Below, piece by piece: positions 1 through 11,133 of a stretch of 64,000 nt of DNA; the first letter of the stretch is position 1, and each line of letters begins with the position of its first letter. The translations under genes and the position numbers were made by a program. The DNA comes from Sphingomonadaceae bacterium (GTDB lineage Bacteria; Pseudomonadota; Alphaproteobacteria; Sphingomonadales; Sphingomonadaceae): the NCBI GenBank assembly GCA_009926135.1, contig RFPL01000005.1, positions 124,001-188,000 of the forward strand, written 5' to 3'. The notes beneath the pieces are model-generated. The model searched no databases and was not told the origin of the DNA. It saw only the letters and a list, made by a program, of their open reading frames with translations.

Positions 1-390
1 GCCCTGGCCGAGGCGGGCCTGGTGCCTGATCCGGCCTTGCAGGTCGACGCTTTGTCCAGCGAGGAACAGGGCCGCGCTGCCGCTGGTGCCTTGCTCGCCA
101 GCGGAGCGGAGTTCGACGCGGTCTTTGCCGCCAGTGACCTGATCGCGATCGGCGCGCTGCGCGCGCTGGCCGAGGCAGGGCGCAAGGTACCCGGCGACGT
201 CGCCGTGGTCGGGTTCGATGACATTCCCGCCGCCAGCCTGACCAGCCCGCCGCTGACCACCGTGCAGCAGGACCTGATTGCGGCCGGCGACTTGCTGGTC
301 GAGACTCTGGCCGAGCAAATCGAGGACCATGCCCCGGCCAACCGCAGCCTTCCCCCCCGCCTGATCGTCCGGGCCAGCACCGCCGGCTAA
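1..390 (+). CDS. LacI/GalR-family transcriptional regulator, C-terminal part (5' end outside window)
   Basis: The window opens inside this gene. About 129 residues of the effector-binding domain are visible, ending at TAA 388-390. The stretch FDAVFAASDLIAIGALRAL, then DVAVVGFDDIP and PPLTTV, is the standard C-terminal signature of the periplasmic-binding-protein fold in LacI/GalR repressors. The DNA-binding helix-turn-helix would lie upstream, out of view. The gene sits 84 bp before a sugar-type MFS transporter on the same strand, so a role as local sugar-responsive repressor is a reasonable inference. The effector cannot be named from this fragment. Confidence 0.9.
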   Translation, partial: ALAEAGLVPDPALQVDALSSEEQGRAAAGALLASGAEFDAVFAASDLIAIGALRALAEAGRKVPGDVAVVGFDDIPAASLTSPPLTTVQQDLIAAGDLLVETLAEQIEDHAPANRSLPPRLIVRASTAG

Positions 391-474
391 GCCGCGCTAC
401 GTATTCGTATGCCACTTGCTTGGCCCCGCCGGGCGTGCCAGCCCTGCCCGTCATAAAAAGGGGAGAGGCGCGCC

Positions 475-1965
475 ATGGAAAAACCGCGGCAGAACTGGGC
501 CGGGCTGTTCAATATCAGCTTCGGCTTCTTCGGCATCCAGATCGGCTTCGCGCTGCAAAACGCGAACATGAGCCGCGTGTTTCAGTCACTCGGCAGCTCG
601 ATTGACGATCTGCCCGCGCTGTGGGTGGCGGCGCCACTGACCGGGCTGTTGGTGCAGCCGATCATCGGCCACCTCTCGGACAAGACCTGGCTTGGCCGTC
701 TGGGCCGCCGCCGGCCATTCTTCCTGCTGGGCGCCCTGCTCGCCGCGCTCTCGCTGCTGGCCATGCCGGAATCGAGCGCGCTGCTGATGGCTGCCGTGCT
801 GCTGTGGGTGCTGGACGCCAGCCTCAACATCTCGATGGAGCCGTTCCGCGCCTTTGTCGGCGATATGCTGCGCAAGGACCAGCACACGGCGGGTTATGCC
901 GTGCAGACCGCCTTCATCGGCGTCGGCGCGGTCGTCGGATCGATCTTCCCCTGGCTGCTCGATCACTGGGGCGTGGCAAACGAAGCAGCGCCGGGGCAGA
1001 TCCCCGATACCGTGCGCTATGCCTTCTGGGCCGGCGGCCTGGCGCTGTTCGCCGCCGTGCTGTGGACCGTGCTGACGACAAAGGAATATTCGCCCGAGGA
1101 AATGCGCGCCTTTGGTGAGGCCGATGAAGCCGCTGCGCCGACGCTGCGGGCGCTGGCTGATCGCAGCTCTGGCGGGCCGTTCTGGTGGATCGCTGCGGGC
1201 GGGCTGCTGGCGCTGGCAACCGAGCAATGGGGGCTGGAAAAGGAGGTCTACCTCCTCGCCATGCTGCTGGTCGGCTACGGCGTGCTCAGCCACCTCGCGA
1301 TCCGCCTGGCCCGCGCGGGCAAACACGCCAACATGCTGACCAGCATCGTTGGCGACTTTTCCGGCATGCCCGACATCATGAAGCGGCTGGCGCTGGTCCA
1401 GTTCTTCAGCTGGTCGGCGCTGTTCATCATGTGGATCAACACCACGCCGGTCGTGGCGCAGAACTTCTTTGGCTCGGGCGATCCGGCCAGCGCCGCCTAT
1501 CAGCAGGGCGGCAACTGGGTCGGCGTGCTGTTCTCGGTCTACAACGGCGTCGCCGCCGTCGCCGCGCTTACCCTGTTGCCATTGCTCTCGCGCCGGTTCG
1601 GCAAGGGCAAGACCCACGTTGCCTGTTTGCTGGCGGGCGCGGCAGGCTATGCCAGCTTCTTTGTCTTCACCACGCCCGAACAGCTCATCATCAGCGAAAT
1701 CGGCGTCGGCATCGCCTGGGCATCGATCCTCGCCATGCCCTATGCAATCCTGGCGAGCAGCCTGCCGCAAGCCAAGCTGGGCATCTACATGGGCCTGTTC
1801 AACGTCTTCGTGGTGGTCCCGCAACTGCTGGTGGCCACGGTGATGGGTTCGATCATGAAGGCCTGGTTCCCCGATCAGCCGATCTGGACGATGGCCTTTG
1901 CCGCGGTCACGCTGGTACTGGCCGCAGGCGCGATGCTGCGGGTGCAGGTGCCGGGCGAAAGCTAG
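475..1965 (+). CDS. MFS transporter, SLC45/sucrose-maltose symporter-like
   Basis: 496-residue integral membrane protein with about 12 hydrophobic segments, probably a proton-coupled sugar importer in the inner membrane. The loop after TM2 reads GHLSDKTWLGRLGRRRPFF (about residues 65-83), the form of MFS motif A found in the SLC45/GPH-like group that includes maltose and sucrose transporters of Caulobacter and Xanthomonas. The ATG is preceded by GGGGAG at 460-465, nine bases away. It follows a LacI-type regulator and ends tail-to-tail against a TonB receptor with a 4-bp CTAG overlap. An alpha-glucoside substrate is inference only; no glycosidase gene is visible here. Confidence 0.85.
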   Translation: MEKPRQNWAGLFNISFGFFGIQIGFALQNANMSRVFQSLGSSIDDLPALWVAAPLTGLLVQPIIGHLSDKTWLGRLGRRRPFFLLGALLAALSLLAMPESSALLMAAVLLWVLDASLNISMEPFRAFVGDMLRKDQHTAGYAVQTAFIGVGAVVGSIFPWLLDHWGVANEAAPGQIPDTVRYAFWAGGLALFAAVLWTVLTTKEYSPEEMRAFGEADEAAAPTLRALADRSSGGPFWWIAAGGLLALATEQWGLEKEVYLLAMLLVGYGVLSHLAIRLARAGKHANMLTSIVGDFSGMPDIMKRLALVQFFSWSALFIMWINTTPVVAQNFFGSGDPASAAYQQGGNWVGVLFSVYNGVAAVAALTLLPLLSRRFGKGKTHVACLLAGAAGYASFFVFTTPEQLIISEIGVGIAWASILAMPYAILASSLPQAKLGIYMGLFNVFVVVPQLLVATVMGSIMKAWFPDQPIWTMAFAAVTLVLAAGAMLRVQVPGES

Positions 1966-3890
1966 AAGTCAGCAATCAGCTGGAGCGTAACCGTGCGCGG
2001 GTTCGAATAAGTGAACCCGCCGGACGAGGTGACGTTCCAGCCATATTCGTTGAACACGTTGAGCAGCACCGGGCGCAGCAGCCAGGTGCCGCCGGCCGCC
2101 TTGAACCGATAGCGCGCGCCAAGGTTCAGGGTTGCGCGCGGCGGCGCGACCAGGGTGTTGGCGGCGTTGCCCATCCGGCTCGACAGGCTTTCCACCGTGG
2201 CATCAAGCGACAGTGGCCCCTTCCCCGCACCCATCCGCCAGTCGATCGTGGCGACCGAGCGGCGGCGGATCTGGCCGACGGGGCGCGGGCCGATCAGGCG
2301 GCTATCGACCGCTTCGCCCGAGATGGTCGGATCAAGGAACAGCGAACCGCTGACCAGCGTCAGGCCAGGGGCAATTTGCCCGGTCAGCGATACCTCGATC
2401 CCGCGATTGGTCAGCTCGCCCAGTTGGCGATAGCGCAGCGCCGGATCCAGATTGTAGTAAGGCTTCTTGATCGAGAAGGCCCCGGCGATGAAGGTCAGGT
2501 GCGGCGTCACTGCCCAGCGCGCGCCCGCTTCAACCTGGCTGGTGCGCAGCGCCGGGGGTGCTTCCGAACGGTTGGTGGCAATGTCCGGCGCCACCAAAGC
2601 TTCTTCTTGCCCGCGCGTATAGCCAGCATAAACCGACAGCCCGTGCGCCAGGAAGACCGAACCCGCTACGTTCAGCAGCAGCGGATTGTCACGCGTCACC
2701 GGATCGGCCAGCGCCGCATCGGCAAAGTCGAGCGCCTTGCGGTAGCGGCTTTTGGACACCCCGACATCAAGGCTGAAGCGCTGCGGTGCGACCATCGACC
2801 AGGCAACGCCGCCGGTGATCTGGCGCACTTCGTCGCGGTTCTTGGCGCCCTGCATCCAGACCGGTTCGGTCCGCAGGTCAGGACGCAGGATCGTCGAAGG
2901 CCCCAGCGCCAGCACACTGCCGCCGCCGAACTCGCGGTTGCGCGAGCGGCCGCGCACCGAGGCGATCAGGCGGTGATTGATACTCGCGCCGGTCCATTCC
3001 TTGACCAGCCGGACTTCGCCCGACCACGAGCCATCGTAATTATCGCGTTCGGCAATGATGCGGCGGTTCGCGACCGAACCATCGCTGCCAACGCCGCGCA
3101 TCAGGTCGGCATAGACGCTGTGCTGGTCCTTGGCCGAATAGAACAGCCCGGCTTCCAGCTTCGCGCCCAGCAGCGGCGTCTTGATGATCGCGCCGCTGGT
3201 CCAAAGATCCTGGTTGCGGCTGGCCCACGGCTGGCTCAGGTCAACCCCGCGCTCGGCCTTGGGCGGCGGCGTGGTGCCGACAGGGTAGTAGTAGGGGCGC
3301 AGTTCGTCGCTGCGATAACTGAAGAGCCCGCCGAACAGCAGGACTTCGGTGCCCGGCTGCGGCCGCCAGGCGGCGGTCAGGCCCAGCGGGCGATAGCGGC
3401 TGTGCCCGCCTTCATAGCGGGTCGCATTGCGAAAGCCGACGCCGCCGGAAATGCCGAAGTGATCGCCCAGCGGCTGCTTGAATTCGAACGACCCGCCCGG
3501 CCCGATTGAATTGGGCGAGCTGTATTCCATGTTGAAGCTGTAGCTGGCGTCCTTGCCGGGCTGGGTCAGGTTGTAATCGACGAGACCAGTCGGCGCCGGG
3601 AACGGATAGCGCAGCGCCGCCGCGCCGACCCGGATCGTGTTGCCATCGACAATCCGCGAAGAAATCCGCTCGACCTGATCGAAATAGAGCCCTTCAAGCC
3701 GGACATTGCCGGCATCGACCGGGTTGAACCCACGCACGTCCTCGTTGTTGTAAAGCCCAGTCTTCTCGCTGCCGACCGAGCGGCCGAAGGCATCGCTCGA
3801 CTGAGTCGCGGCATTCTCCCCCGCACGCTGGGCCAGCGCGGGCGTGGAAAGGACGGCAAGGCCGAGCGAGACAAGAAGGGACGAGCGCAC
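1962..3890 (-). CDS. TonB-dependent outer-membrane receptor
   Basis: 642 residues beginning at a GTG, with a signal peptide of about 20 residues ending in STPALA. An N-terminal plug domain follows, then a long barrel region of alternating aromatic/polar strands, with a C-terminal phenylalanine (QLIADF) typical of Bam-assembled outer-membrane proteins. The plug segment (about residues 30-110) contains VRGFNPVDAGNVRLEGLYFDQ and SSRIVDGNTIRVG. Such receptors import iron chelates, vitamins or oligosaccharides using TonB energy. The nearby MFS and LacI genes would fit sugar uptake, but the size and plug are equally compatible with a siderophore receptor. No obvious Shine-Dalgarno precedes the GTG, so the start is uncertain by a few codons. 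Confidence 0.88.
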   Translation of the reverse strand: MRSSLLVSLGLAVLSTPALAQRAGENAATQSSDAFGRSVGSEKTGLYNNEDVRGFNPVDAGNVRLEGLYFDQVERISSRIVDGNTIRVGAAALRYPFPAPTGLVDYNLTQPGKDASYSFNMEYSSPNSIGPGGSFEFKQPLGDHFGISGGVGFRNATRYEGGHSRYRPLGLTAAWRPQPGTEVLLFGGLFSYRSDELRPYYYPVGTTPPPKAERGVDLSQPWASRNQDLWTSGAIIKTPLLGAKLEAGLFYSAKDQHSVYADLMRGVGSDGSVANRRIIAERDNYDGSWSGEVRLVKEWTGASINHRLIASVRGRSRNREFGGGSVLALGPSTILRPDLRTEPVWMQGAKNRDEVRQITGGVAWSMVAPQRFSLDVGVSKSRYRKALDFADAALADPVTRDNPLLLNVAGSVFLAHGLSVYAGYTRGQEEALVAPDIATNRSEAPPALRTSQVEAGARWAVTPHLTFIAGAFSIKKPYYNLDPALRYRQLGELTNRGIEVSLTGQIAPGLTLVSGSLFLDPTISGEAVDSRLIGPRPVGQIRRRSVATIDWRMGAGKGPLSLDATVESLSSRMGNAANTLVAPPRATLNLGARYRFKAAGGTWLLRPVLLNVFNEYGWNVTSSGGFTYSNPRTVTLQLIADF

Positions 3891-3962
3891 GCGCGGCCCA
3901 TACCGGATTAATCGCGCGATGAAACCCTTGGCGGACCGGCTATCCGTGCCGGATCGACAGTA

Positions 3963-4520
3963 TCAGCTATCGCCGCGTTCAGCCGGATCCTCGTGCAGCC
4001 ACGCTGCATGGCGCGGCGCCCGCTTGGTCTCGCTCCAGTCATGCAACATGGCCGGCGCCACCGCCGCCAGCTCGGCATACTGGTCGGGCGTGCCGATATC
4101 GCAGGCCAGTTCCAGCCGGTGGCCGTTGGGATCGAAGAAATAGATCGAGCGGAAGATGCCGTGATAGGTCGGTCCCAGCACTTCGACGCCCTGTGCCTCG
4201 ATATGAGCCTTGGCGGCAAGCAGTGCGGCGAGGTCCGCGACCTTGAACGCCAGGTGCTGGACCCAGGCGGGCGTGTTGGGATCCTTGCCCATCTCCGGCT
4301 GGTTCGGCAGCTCGAAGAACGCAACCACATTTCCGCCGCCGCAATCGAGAAACACGTGCATGTAGGGATCGAATTCCCCGGTCGAAGGCACGTGATCCTC
4401 GGCAAAGGCGGTGGTGTAGCGCATGCCGAGCACGCGGCTGTACCACTCTACCGTCTCCTTTGCGTCGCGGCAGCGATAGGCGACATGGTGGATCCGTTCG
4501 AGCGTCGGGACGGCGGTCAC
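3963..4520 (-). CDS. VOC-superfamily protein (glyoxalase/extradiol dioxygenase fold)
   Basis: 185 residues with the paired beta-alpha-beta-beta-beta modules of the vicinal oxygen chelate fold: [19 protein letters not shown] at residues 9-27, [14 protein letters not shown] in the middle and [13 protein letters not shown] near the end. The His of HHVAYR, the His of QHLAFK and the Glu of RLELA are candidates for the metal ligands of this superfamily. Its start overlaps the stop of the hydroxyphenylpyruvate dioxygenase gene by 4 bp (ATGA), so the two are almost certainly cotranscribed and translationally coupled. This suggests a step in tyrosine or aromatic catabolism, but the substrate cannot be read from sequence. 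Confidence 0.85.
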   Translation of the reverse strand: MTAVPTLERIHHVAYRCRDAKETVEWYSRVLGMRYTTAFAEDHVPSTGEFDPYMHVFLDCGGGNVVAFFELPNQPEMGKDPNTPAWVQHLAFKVADLAALLAAKAHIEAQGVEVLGPTYHGIFRSIYFFDPNGHRLELACDIGTPDQYAELAAVAPAMLHDWSETKRAPRHAAWLHEDPAERGDS

Positions 4521-5605
4521 TGCTCTGCTCCTTCGACGTGCAGCGCGCCGCGGCGGATCTGGTCGGCCTCGATCGACTTGAACAGGGCGGTGAAGTTGCC
4601 CTCGCCAAAGCCTTCATCCTTCTTGCGCTGGATGAATTCGAAGAACACCGGGCCGATCATCGTCTGGCTGAAGATCTGCAGGAGCAGACGCGGGTCATCG
4701 TTCTCGGTCGACCCGTCGAGCAGGATGCCGCGCTTTTGCAGTTCGGCCACCGGCTCGCCGTGGCCGGGCAGGCGTTCAGCCAGCATCTCGTAATAGGTTG
4801 CCGGCGGCGCGGGTGCGAAGGGCGTGCCAAGCGCGGCGAGCCGGTCCCAGACGGCGTAGAGATCATCGCAGGCAAAGGCGATGTGCTGGATCCCCTCGCC
4901 ATTGTAGGCGCGCAGGTATTCCTCGATCTGGCCGCCGCCGCCGGCGCCTTCCTCGTTCAGCGGAATGCGGATCTTGCCATCAGGGGCTGTCATCGCCTTG
5001 CTGGTCAGGCCGGTATATTCGCCCTTGATGTCAAAATAGCGGATCTCGCGGAACCCGGCGATCCGTTCATAGAACGCCGCCCAGTGCGCCATGCGCCCGC
5101 CATAGACGTTGTGGGTCAGGTGGTCGATCAGCCGCAGGCCGGTGCCGACCGGATGGCGATCGACGCCCGGGTGATAGATGAAGTCGATGTCATAGATCGA
5201 CAGGTCATCCCCATAGCGGTCGATCAGGTAGATCATCGAGCCGCCGATGCCCCGGAAGGCCGGCAGGCGCAGTTCCATCACCCCGGTGCGGCTTTCAACC
5301 GGCTCGGCCCCGCGTTCGATCGCGGCGGCATAGGCCCCCGCCGCATCGCGCACCCGCCAGCCCATGCCGCAGGCCGATGGCCCGTGTTCCTGGGCAAAGT
5401 ACCAGGCCGGGCTCTTCGGCTCGTAATTGGCGATCAGGTTGATATCGCCCTGACGCCACAATTGGACGTCCTTGGAACGGTGACGGGCAATCTCGGTAAA
5501 GCCCATCGCGGCAAAGACCGGCTCCAGCACACCCTTTTCCGGAGCGCAGAATTCGACGAATTCGAACCCGTCGAGGCCCAGCGGGTTTTCGAAAAGGTCG
5601 GCCAT
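4517..5605 (-). CDS. hppD: 4-hydroxyphenylpyruvate dioxygenase
   Basis: 362 residues, the normal length of bacterial HPPD. The enzyme converts 4-hydroxyphenylpyruvate to homogentisate in tyrosine degradation, using Fe(II) and O2 in the cytoplasm. Two VOC-type domains are visible. The iron-binding 2-His-1-Glu set is present: H162 in [13 protein letters not shown]241 in [11 protein letters not shown] and E323 in VFFEFIQR. An AGGAG precedes the ATG. Upstream is a good sigma70-like promoter overlapped by a perfect palindrome (5633-5671), implying repressor control. The next gene, a VOC protein, overlaps by 4 bp. No homogentisate dioxygenase is in view. Confidence 0.95.
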   Translation of the reverse strand: MADLFENPLGLDGFEFVEFCAPEKGVLEPVFAAMGFTEIARHRSKDVQLWRQGDINLIANYEPKSPAWYFAQEHGPSACGMGWRVRDAAGAYAAAIERGAEPVESRTGVMELRLPAFRGIGGSMIYLIDRYGDDLSIYDIDFIYHPGVDRHPVGTGLRLIDHLTHNVYGGRMAHWAAFYERIAGFREIRYFDIKGEYTGLTSKAMTAPDGKIRIPLNEEGAGGGGQIEEYLRAYNGEGIQHIAFACDDLYAVWDRLAALGTPFAPAPPATYYEMLAERLPGHGEPVAELQKRGILLDGSTENDDPRLLLQIFSQTMIGPVFFEFIQRKKDEGFGEGNFTALFKSIEADQIRRGALHVEGAEQ

Positions 5606-5632
5606 CGTGAACTTGCTCCTGTCGCGCTTCCG

Positions 5633-5671
5633 GTTTCAGTTGAAACTAAATGCGCGGCGGTCAGGAGTCAA
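5633..5671 (-). promoter_or_regulatory. hppD promoter with overlapping palindromic operator
   Basis: Reading the minus strand toward hppD, TTGACT (5671-5666) and TAGTTT (5648-5643) are separated by exactly 17 bases, a good sigma70-type promoter. A perfect 6-2-6 palindrome, GTTTCA-GT-TGAAAC (5633-5646), overlaps the -10 element. The likely transcription start is therefore inside or next to the palindrome, about 30 bases before the hppD ATG at 5605. A dimeric repressor bound here would block RNA polymerase. The regulator is not identified; no regulator gene is adjacent. Confidence 0.65.
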
Positions 5672-5696
5672 GGATTCGTGCGCCGCTTCCAGTCGT

Positions 5697-6685
5697 TCAG
5701 AACCGCGGCATCTGCTGGCTGGCGCAGTGGAACGAGCCGCCACCGGCCAGCACCGCATCGGCCAGCACGCCAACCACCGCGCGGTCCGGGAACAGCGCCT
5801 GGATCGCCGCGACGCCATCCTCGTCGTGCTTCGTTCCATAAGTCGGCACGACCACCACTTTGCTGGTCACCGCAAAGTTCATGTAGCTCGCCGGCTCGAT
5901 CCGCCCGCCTTCGCTTGTCACCCGGCCGGGTGACGGCACTTCGGCCACTTTCAGGCCGAAGGCTTCGGCGCGAGCGCGCGCATCAGCATAGATCGCGGCG
6001 TTGGGATCATCGGCCCCGTTTGCGCGGGGCACGGCAAGGACGCCCGGCGCGACGAACCGCGCGAGGTTATCGACATGACCATCGGTGTGATCGTTGATCA
6101 GGCCATCGCCCAGCCACAGCACCCGGTCAAAGCCAAGGTCGCGGGCCAGCCGCGCCTCCAGGTCAGCGCGCGACAGCTGCGGGTTGCGGTTGGGGTTGAG
6201 CAGGCACTGCTCGGTCGTCGCGACCAGCCCGGTACCGTCGCAATCGAGCGCGCCGCCTTCGAGGATCCAGTCAGCGGTCGCCACCGGCAGCCCGGCGCTG
6301 GTCGCCAGCTCGGCACCGATTTCCTGGTCGCCGTCCATCAGGTACTTGCCGCCCCAGCCGTTGAAGCCAAAGCGCTGACCCAGTGGCGCATCGCCGCGGT
6401 GGACCACCAGCGGCCCGGTATCGCGCAGCCAGACATCGCCAAAGCGGCGCGTATCCAGCTTTACCGCTGCGCTGCACAGCGCGCTGGCGCGGGCACGGTT
6501 CGTCTCGTCGCGGACGATCAGCCGCACTTCCTGCCCGCTTTCGGCCACGGCATTGGCAAAGGCAGCGATCTGCTCCTGCGCGCGGCCAAGGAAGCCCGGC
6601 CACTCGACCGGGTCATGCGGGAAGCCGATCCAGATCCAGTCCTGCGGATGCCATTCGGGCGGCATCCACACGTTCGGGCCAGCCA

Positions 6686-6686
<1 letters not shown>
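5697..6686 (-). CDS. aguA: agmatine deiminase family protein
   Basis: 329 residues of the peptidylarginine deiminase-like family, which hydrolyses agmatine to N-carbamoylputrescine and ammonia. Family landmarks are visible: WPPEWHPQ-like start (MPPEWHPQDWIWIGFPHD), RDTGP near residue 90, LEGGALDCDG near 145, DHTDGHVDN near 205, and the catalytic Cys in GGGSFHCASQQ at about residue 321. The ATG overlaps the stop of the M28 peptidase gene by one base (TAATG), so the two are probably cotranscribed. A role in putrescine synthesis or agmatine use is expected. A carbamoylputrescine amidase partner is not nearby. Confidence 0.9.
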
Positions 6687-8344
<1,658 letters not shown>

Positions 8345-8418
8345 GGGCAGGGTAACCTTTCGGAGGCTCAATTTGGTCCGCCGATTGACAGAGCGGCGCA
8401 CCCTTCGCAAGCACAGGG

Positions 8419-11133
8419 ATGATGAACGGCGACTGGACCCATGCCCTGAAGCGCGCCCGCGCCCATGCTCCCTACCTGGAGCAGGGGCTGACGCGGTTGC
8501 CCGAGCTGGAGGCGCTGCTGGCAGACGGCGACGGTGAAGGCGCATTGGCCTTCGCCAGGACGGCCGGCGACGGCGCGCCCACGGTTGGCTCGGCGCTGCG
8601 ACGGGAGAAGCTGGCGCTGGCAACAGCGCTGGCGGTCGGTGATCTGGCCGGGGCCCTGCCGCTGCTGCGCGTCACTGGTGAACTATCCAGCTTTGCCGAC
8701 CGCGCGCTTGATGCCGCGATTGGCGAAGCAATCCGCCGCCGGGTGCCCGATGCCGAGCCTGCGGGCTTCATTGCGCTCGCGCTTGGCAAGCATGGCGCGC
8801 AGGAACTGAACTACAGTTCCGACATCGATCCGATCCTGCTTTACGACCCCGCCCTGCTCCCCCGGCGCGAACGCGATGAACCCGGCGAGGCCGCCCAGCG
8901 CGTGGCGCGCAGCCTGATGGAGCTGATGAGCCATGTCGATCACGAGGGCTACGTCTTCCGGGTCGACCTGCGGCTGCGCCCGGCCAGCGAGGTCAGCCCG
9001 CTGGCAATTCCGATCGGTGCGGCGCTGACCCATTACGAAAGCTCTGCCCTCGCCTGGGAGCGGGCCGCCTTCATCCGGGCGCGGGCCTGCGCCGGCGATG
9101 TCGCCGCGGGCGAGGCTTTCCTGGCGGCAATCCGCCCATTCGTGTGGCGCAAGAGCCTGGACTTCGGCGCGATTGCCGAAGTCGGGCGGCTCTCGGCACG
9201 GATCCGCGCCAATCACCACGGCGCCAAGGTCCCCGGTCCCGGATTCGACCTGAAGAAAGGCCGCGGCGGGATCCGCGAGATCGAATTCTTTGCCCAGATC
9301 CACCAGTTGATCCACGGCGGCCGCAATCCATCGCTGCGCCTGCGGGGGACGCGGGCCAGCCTCGATGCGCTGGCCGCAGCGGGGATCATCGATGCCGCCG
9401 ATGCTGCGCTGCTGGGCCAGAGCTATGACCGGTTGCGGGTGGTCGAGCACCGGCTGCAGATGGTGGCCGATCAACAGACCCACAGCCTGCCCGTGGATGC
9501 CTCGGCGCTCGACAATGTCGCGCGGCTTGATGGCATGGCCGATGGCGCGGCGCTGGTGAATGAACTGACCGAGATCACCGAGGCAGTCGGCCAGCGCTAT
9601 GACCGGCTGGTGGCCGAACACGCAGGCGAACAGACCAGCGTCGCCGTTTCCGCCCCGCGCAGCGGCGCGGCGCTGGCGGCCGAGATCGAGCGGCTCGGCT
9701 TCCCTGAACCTGAAGCATTGGCCGCCCGGATCGAGGGTTGGCGCAGCGGCAAGCTGCGGGTGCTGCGCAGCGAGGCGGCGCGCGCGGCCTTCGATGCGGT
9801 CCAGCCGCGCTTGCTGGCCGCGTTCGCGGCCGCGCCCGAGCCGCTGCACGCCCTGCTGCGGTGGGAACAATTGCTCACCAACCTGCCCAGCGCGGTCAAC
9901 CTGTTCCGCCTGCTCGAAGCCCGCCCCGGCCTTGCCGATCTGGTTGCGCGGGTGCTGTGCATGGCCCCGCCGCTGGCCGACGCCCTGGCGCGGCGGGCCG
10001 ACCTGCTCGATCCGCTGATCGATGCCAGTGCTTTCGACCTGCCCGGCCCGGTCGAGGCGCTCGCCGAGATCATGGCGCGCGGCGAAGTGGACGATGACTA
10101 CGAAGCCCTGCTGGGCCGCGTCCGCCGCAAGGTCGGCGAAATCCGCTTTGCGCTTGGCGTGCAGCTGATCGAAGGCACCCGCGATCCAATGGAGATCGGC
10201 CAGGCGCTCAGCCGGGTGGCGCAGGCCGCCGTCATGGTGCTGGCCCGCGCCGCCACTGCCGAGTTCGAGCGGGTCCACGGCCAGGTTCCGGGCAGCGAAC
10301 TGCTGATCGTCGGCTATGGCCGGCTCGGCGGCGGGGTGCTGACCCACGCCTCGGACCTTGATGTGGTGTTCCTGTTCACTGGCGATCATGCGGCAGAAAG
10401 CGATGGCGGCCGGCCGCTGGGTGCCACCCTCTATTTCAACCGCCTGGCCCAGCGCGTGATCGCGGCGCTGTCGGTCCCCACAGCGGAGGGGGCCTTGTAC
10501 GAGGTCGACACCCGGCTCCGCCCCTCGGGCGCGCAGGGGCCGATCTCGGTCAGTCTTGAGGCCTTCGAGCGTTACCAGCGCGAGAGCGCCTGGACGTGGG
10601 AACACATGGCGCTCGCCCGTGCGCGGGTGCTCCATGGTTCGGATACGGCGCGACGCGAGCTGGACGGCATCATCCGGGGCGTGCTCGAACTGGACCGCGA
10701 TCCCGCCAAGTTGCGGGCCGACGTGCTGGAAATGCGCGCCACCATGGCCGCGCATAAGCCGGCGAAAGGGCGGCTCGACGTCAAGCTGGCGCGCGGCGGG
10801 CTGGTCGATGCGGAGTTCATCGCCCACTATCTGCAACTGCGCGATCACGTGGCGCTGGACCCGTCGATCCAGGCCGCGCTGGCCGCACTGGTGGAGGCCG
10901 GAAAGCTCGATCCGGCGATCCGGGCGGCCCACCGCACGCTGGCCCGCTTCCTGATTGCCTCGCGGCTGCTCGCGCCCGATGGAGCAGAGCCGGACCCCGG
11001 TGCGCGCGCCGTGCTTGCCAGCGCCTGCGAATGCGACGATTGGCCGTGCCTGACCGCAAAACTGACCGAATCGCGCCGGACCGTGGCTGCCGCCTGGACC
11101 GCCACTTTCGGTGAAACGCTGGAGATCGAATGA
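8419..11133 (+). CDS. glnE: bifunctional glutamine synthetase adenylyltransferase/adenylyl-removing enzyme
   Basis: 904 residues, close to the usual length of GlnE (about 940). The protein reversibly adenylylates glutamine synthetase in answer to PII, setting nitrogen assimilation. Both nucleotidyltransferase halves are intact: the deadenylylating domain has ELNYSSDIDPILL (SSDID at 133-137) and the adenylylating domain has GYGRLGGGVLTHASDLDVV (about 632-650). Two ATG codons (8419 and 8422) are possible starts after CACAGGG. Its stop overlaps the start of the peroxiredoxin gene by 4 bp. The divergent neighbour is the M28 peptidase. Confidence 0.95.
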   Translation: MMNGDWTHALKRARAHAPYLEQGLTRLPELEALLADGDGEGALAFARTAGDGAPTVGSALRREKLALATALAVGDLAGALPLLRVTGELSSFADRALDAAIGEAIRRRVPDAEPAGFIALALGKHGAQELNYSSDIDPILLYDPALLPRRERDEPGEAAQRVARSLMELMSHVDHEGYVFRVDLRLRPASEVSPLAIPIGAALTHYESSALAWERAAFIRARACAGDVAAGEAFLAAIRPFVWRKSLDFGAIAEVGRLSARIRANHHGAKVPGPGFDLKKGRGGIREIEFFAQIHQLIHGGRNPSLRLRGTRASLDALAAAGIIDAADAALLGQSYDRLRVVEHRLQMVADQQTHSLPVDASALDNVARLDGMADGAALVNELTEITEAVGQRYDRLVAEHAGEQTSVAVSAPRSGAALAAEIERLGFPEPEALAARIEGWRSGKLRVLRSEAARAAFDAVQPRLLAAFAAAPEPLHALLRWEQLLTNLPSAVNLFRLLEARPGLADLVARVLCMAPPLADALARRADLLDPLIDASAFDLPGPVEALAEIMARGEVDDDYEALLGRVRRKVGEIRFALGVQLIEGTRDPMEIGQALSRVAQAAVMVLARAATAEFERVHGQVPGSELLIVGYGRLGGGVLTHASDLDVVFLFTGDHAAESDGGRPLGATLYFNRLAQRVIAALSVPTAEGALYEVDTRLRPSGAQGPISVSLEAFERYQRESAWTWEHMALARARVLHGSDTARRELDGIIRGVLELDRDPAKLRADVLEMRATMAAHKPAKGRLDVKLARGGLVDAEFIAHYLQLRDHVALDPSIQAALAALVEAGKLDPAIRAAHRTLARFLIASRLLAPDGAEPDPGARAVLASACECDDWPCLTAKLTESRRTVAAAWTATFGETLEIE

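Noticed and set aside
586..1824. 412-codon minus-strand frame opposite the MFS transporter
   Set aside because: Composition is rich in Arg, His, Gln and Gly without domains; it mirrors the real transporter gene in GC-rich DNA.
1185..3509. 774-codon plus-strand frame across the transporter and the TonB receptor
   Set aside because: It crosses two real genes in wrong frames and contains no recognisable motif; a high-GC shadow.
8683..10932. 749-codon minus-strand frame opposite glnE
   Set aside because: glnE has both catalytic motifs in the sense frame; the antisense frame is low-complexity Gln/His/Arg sequence.
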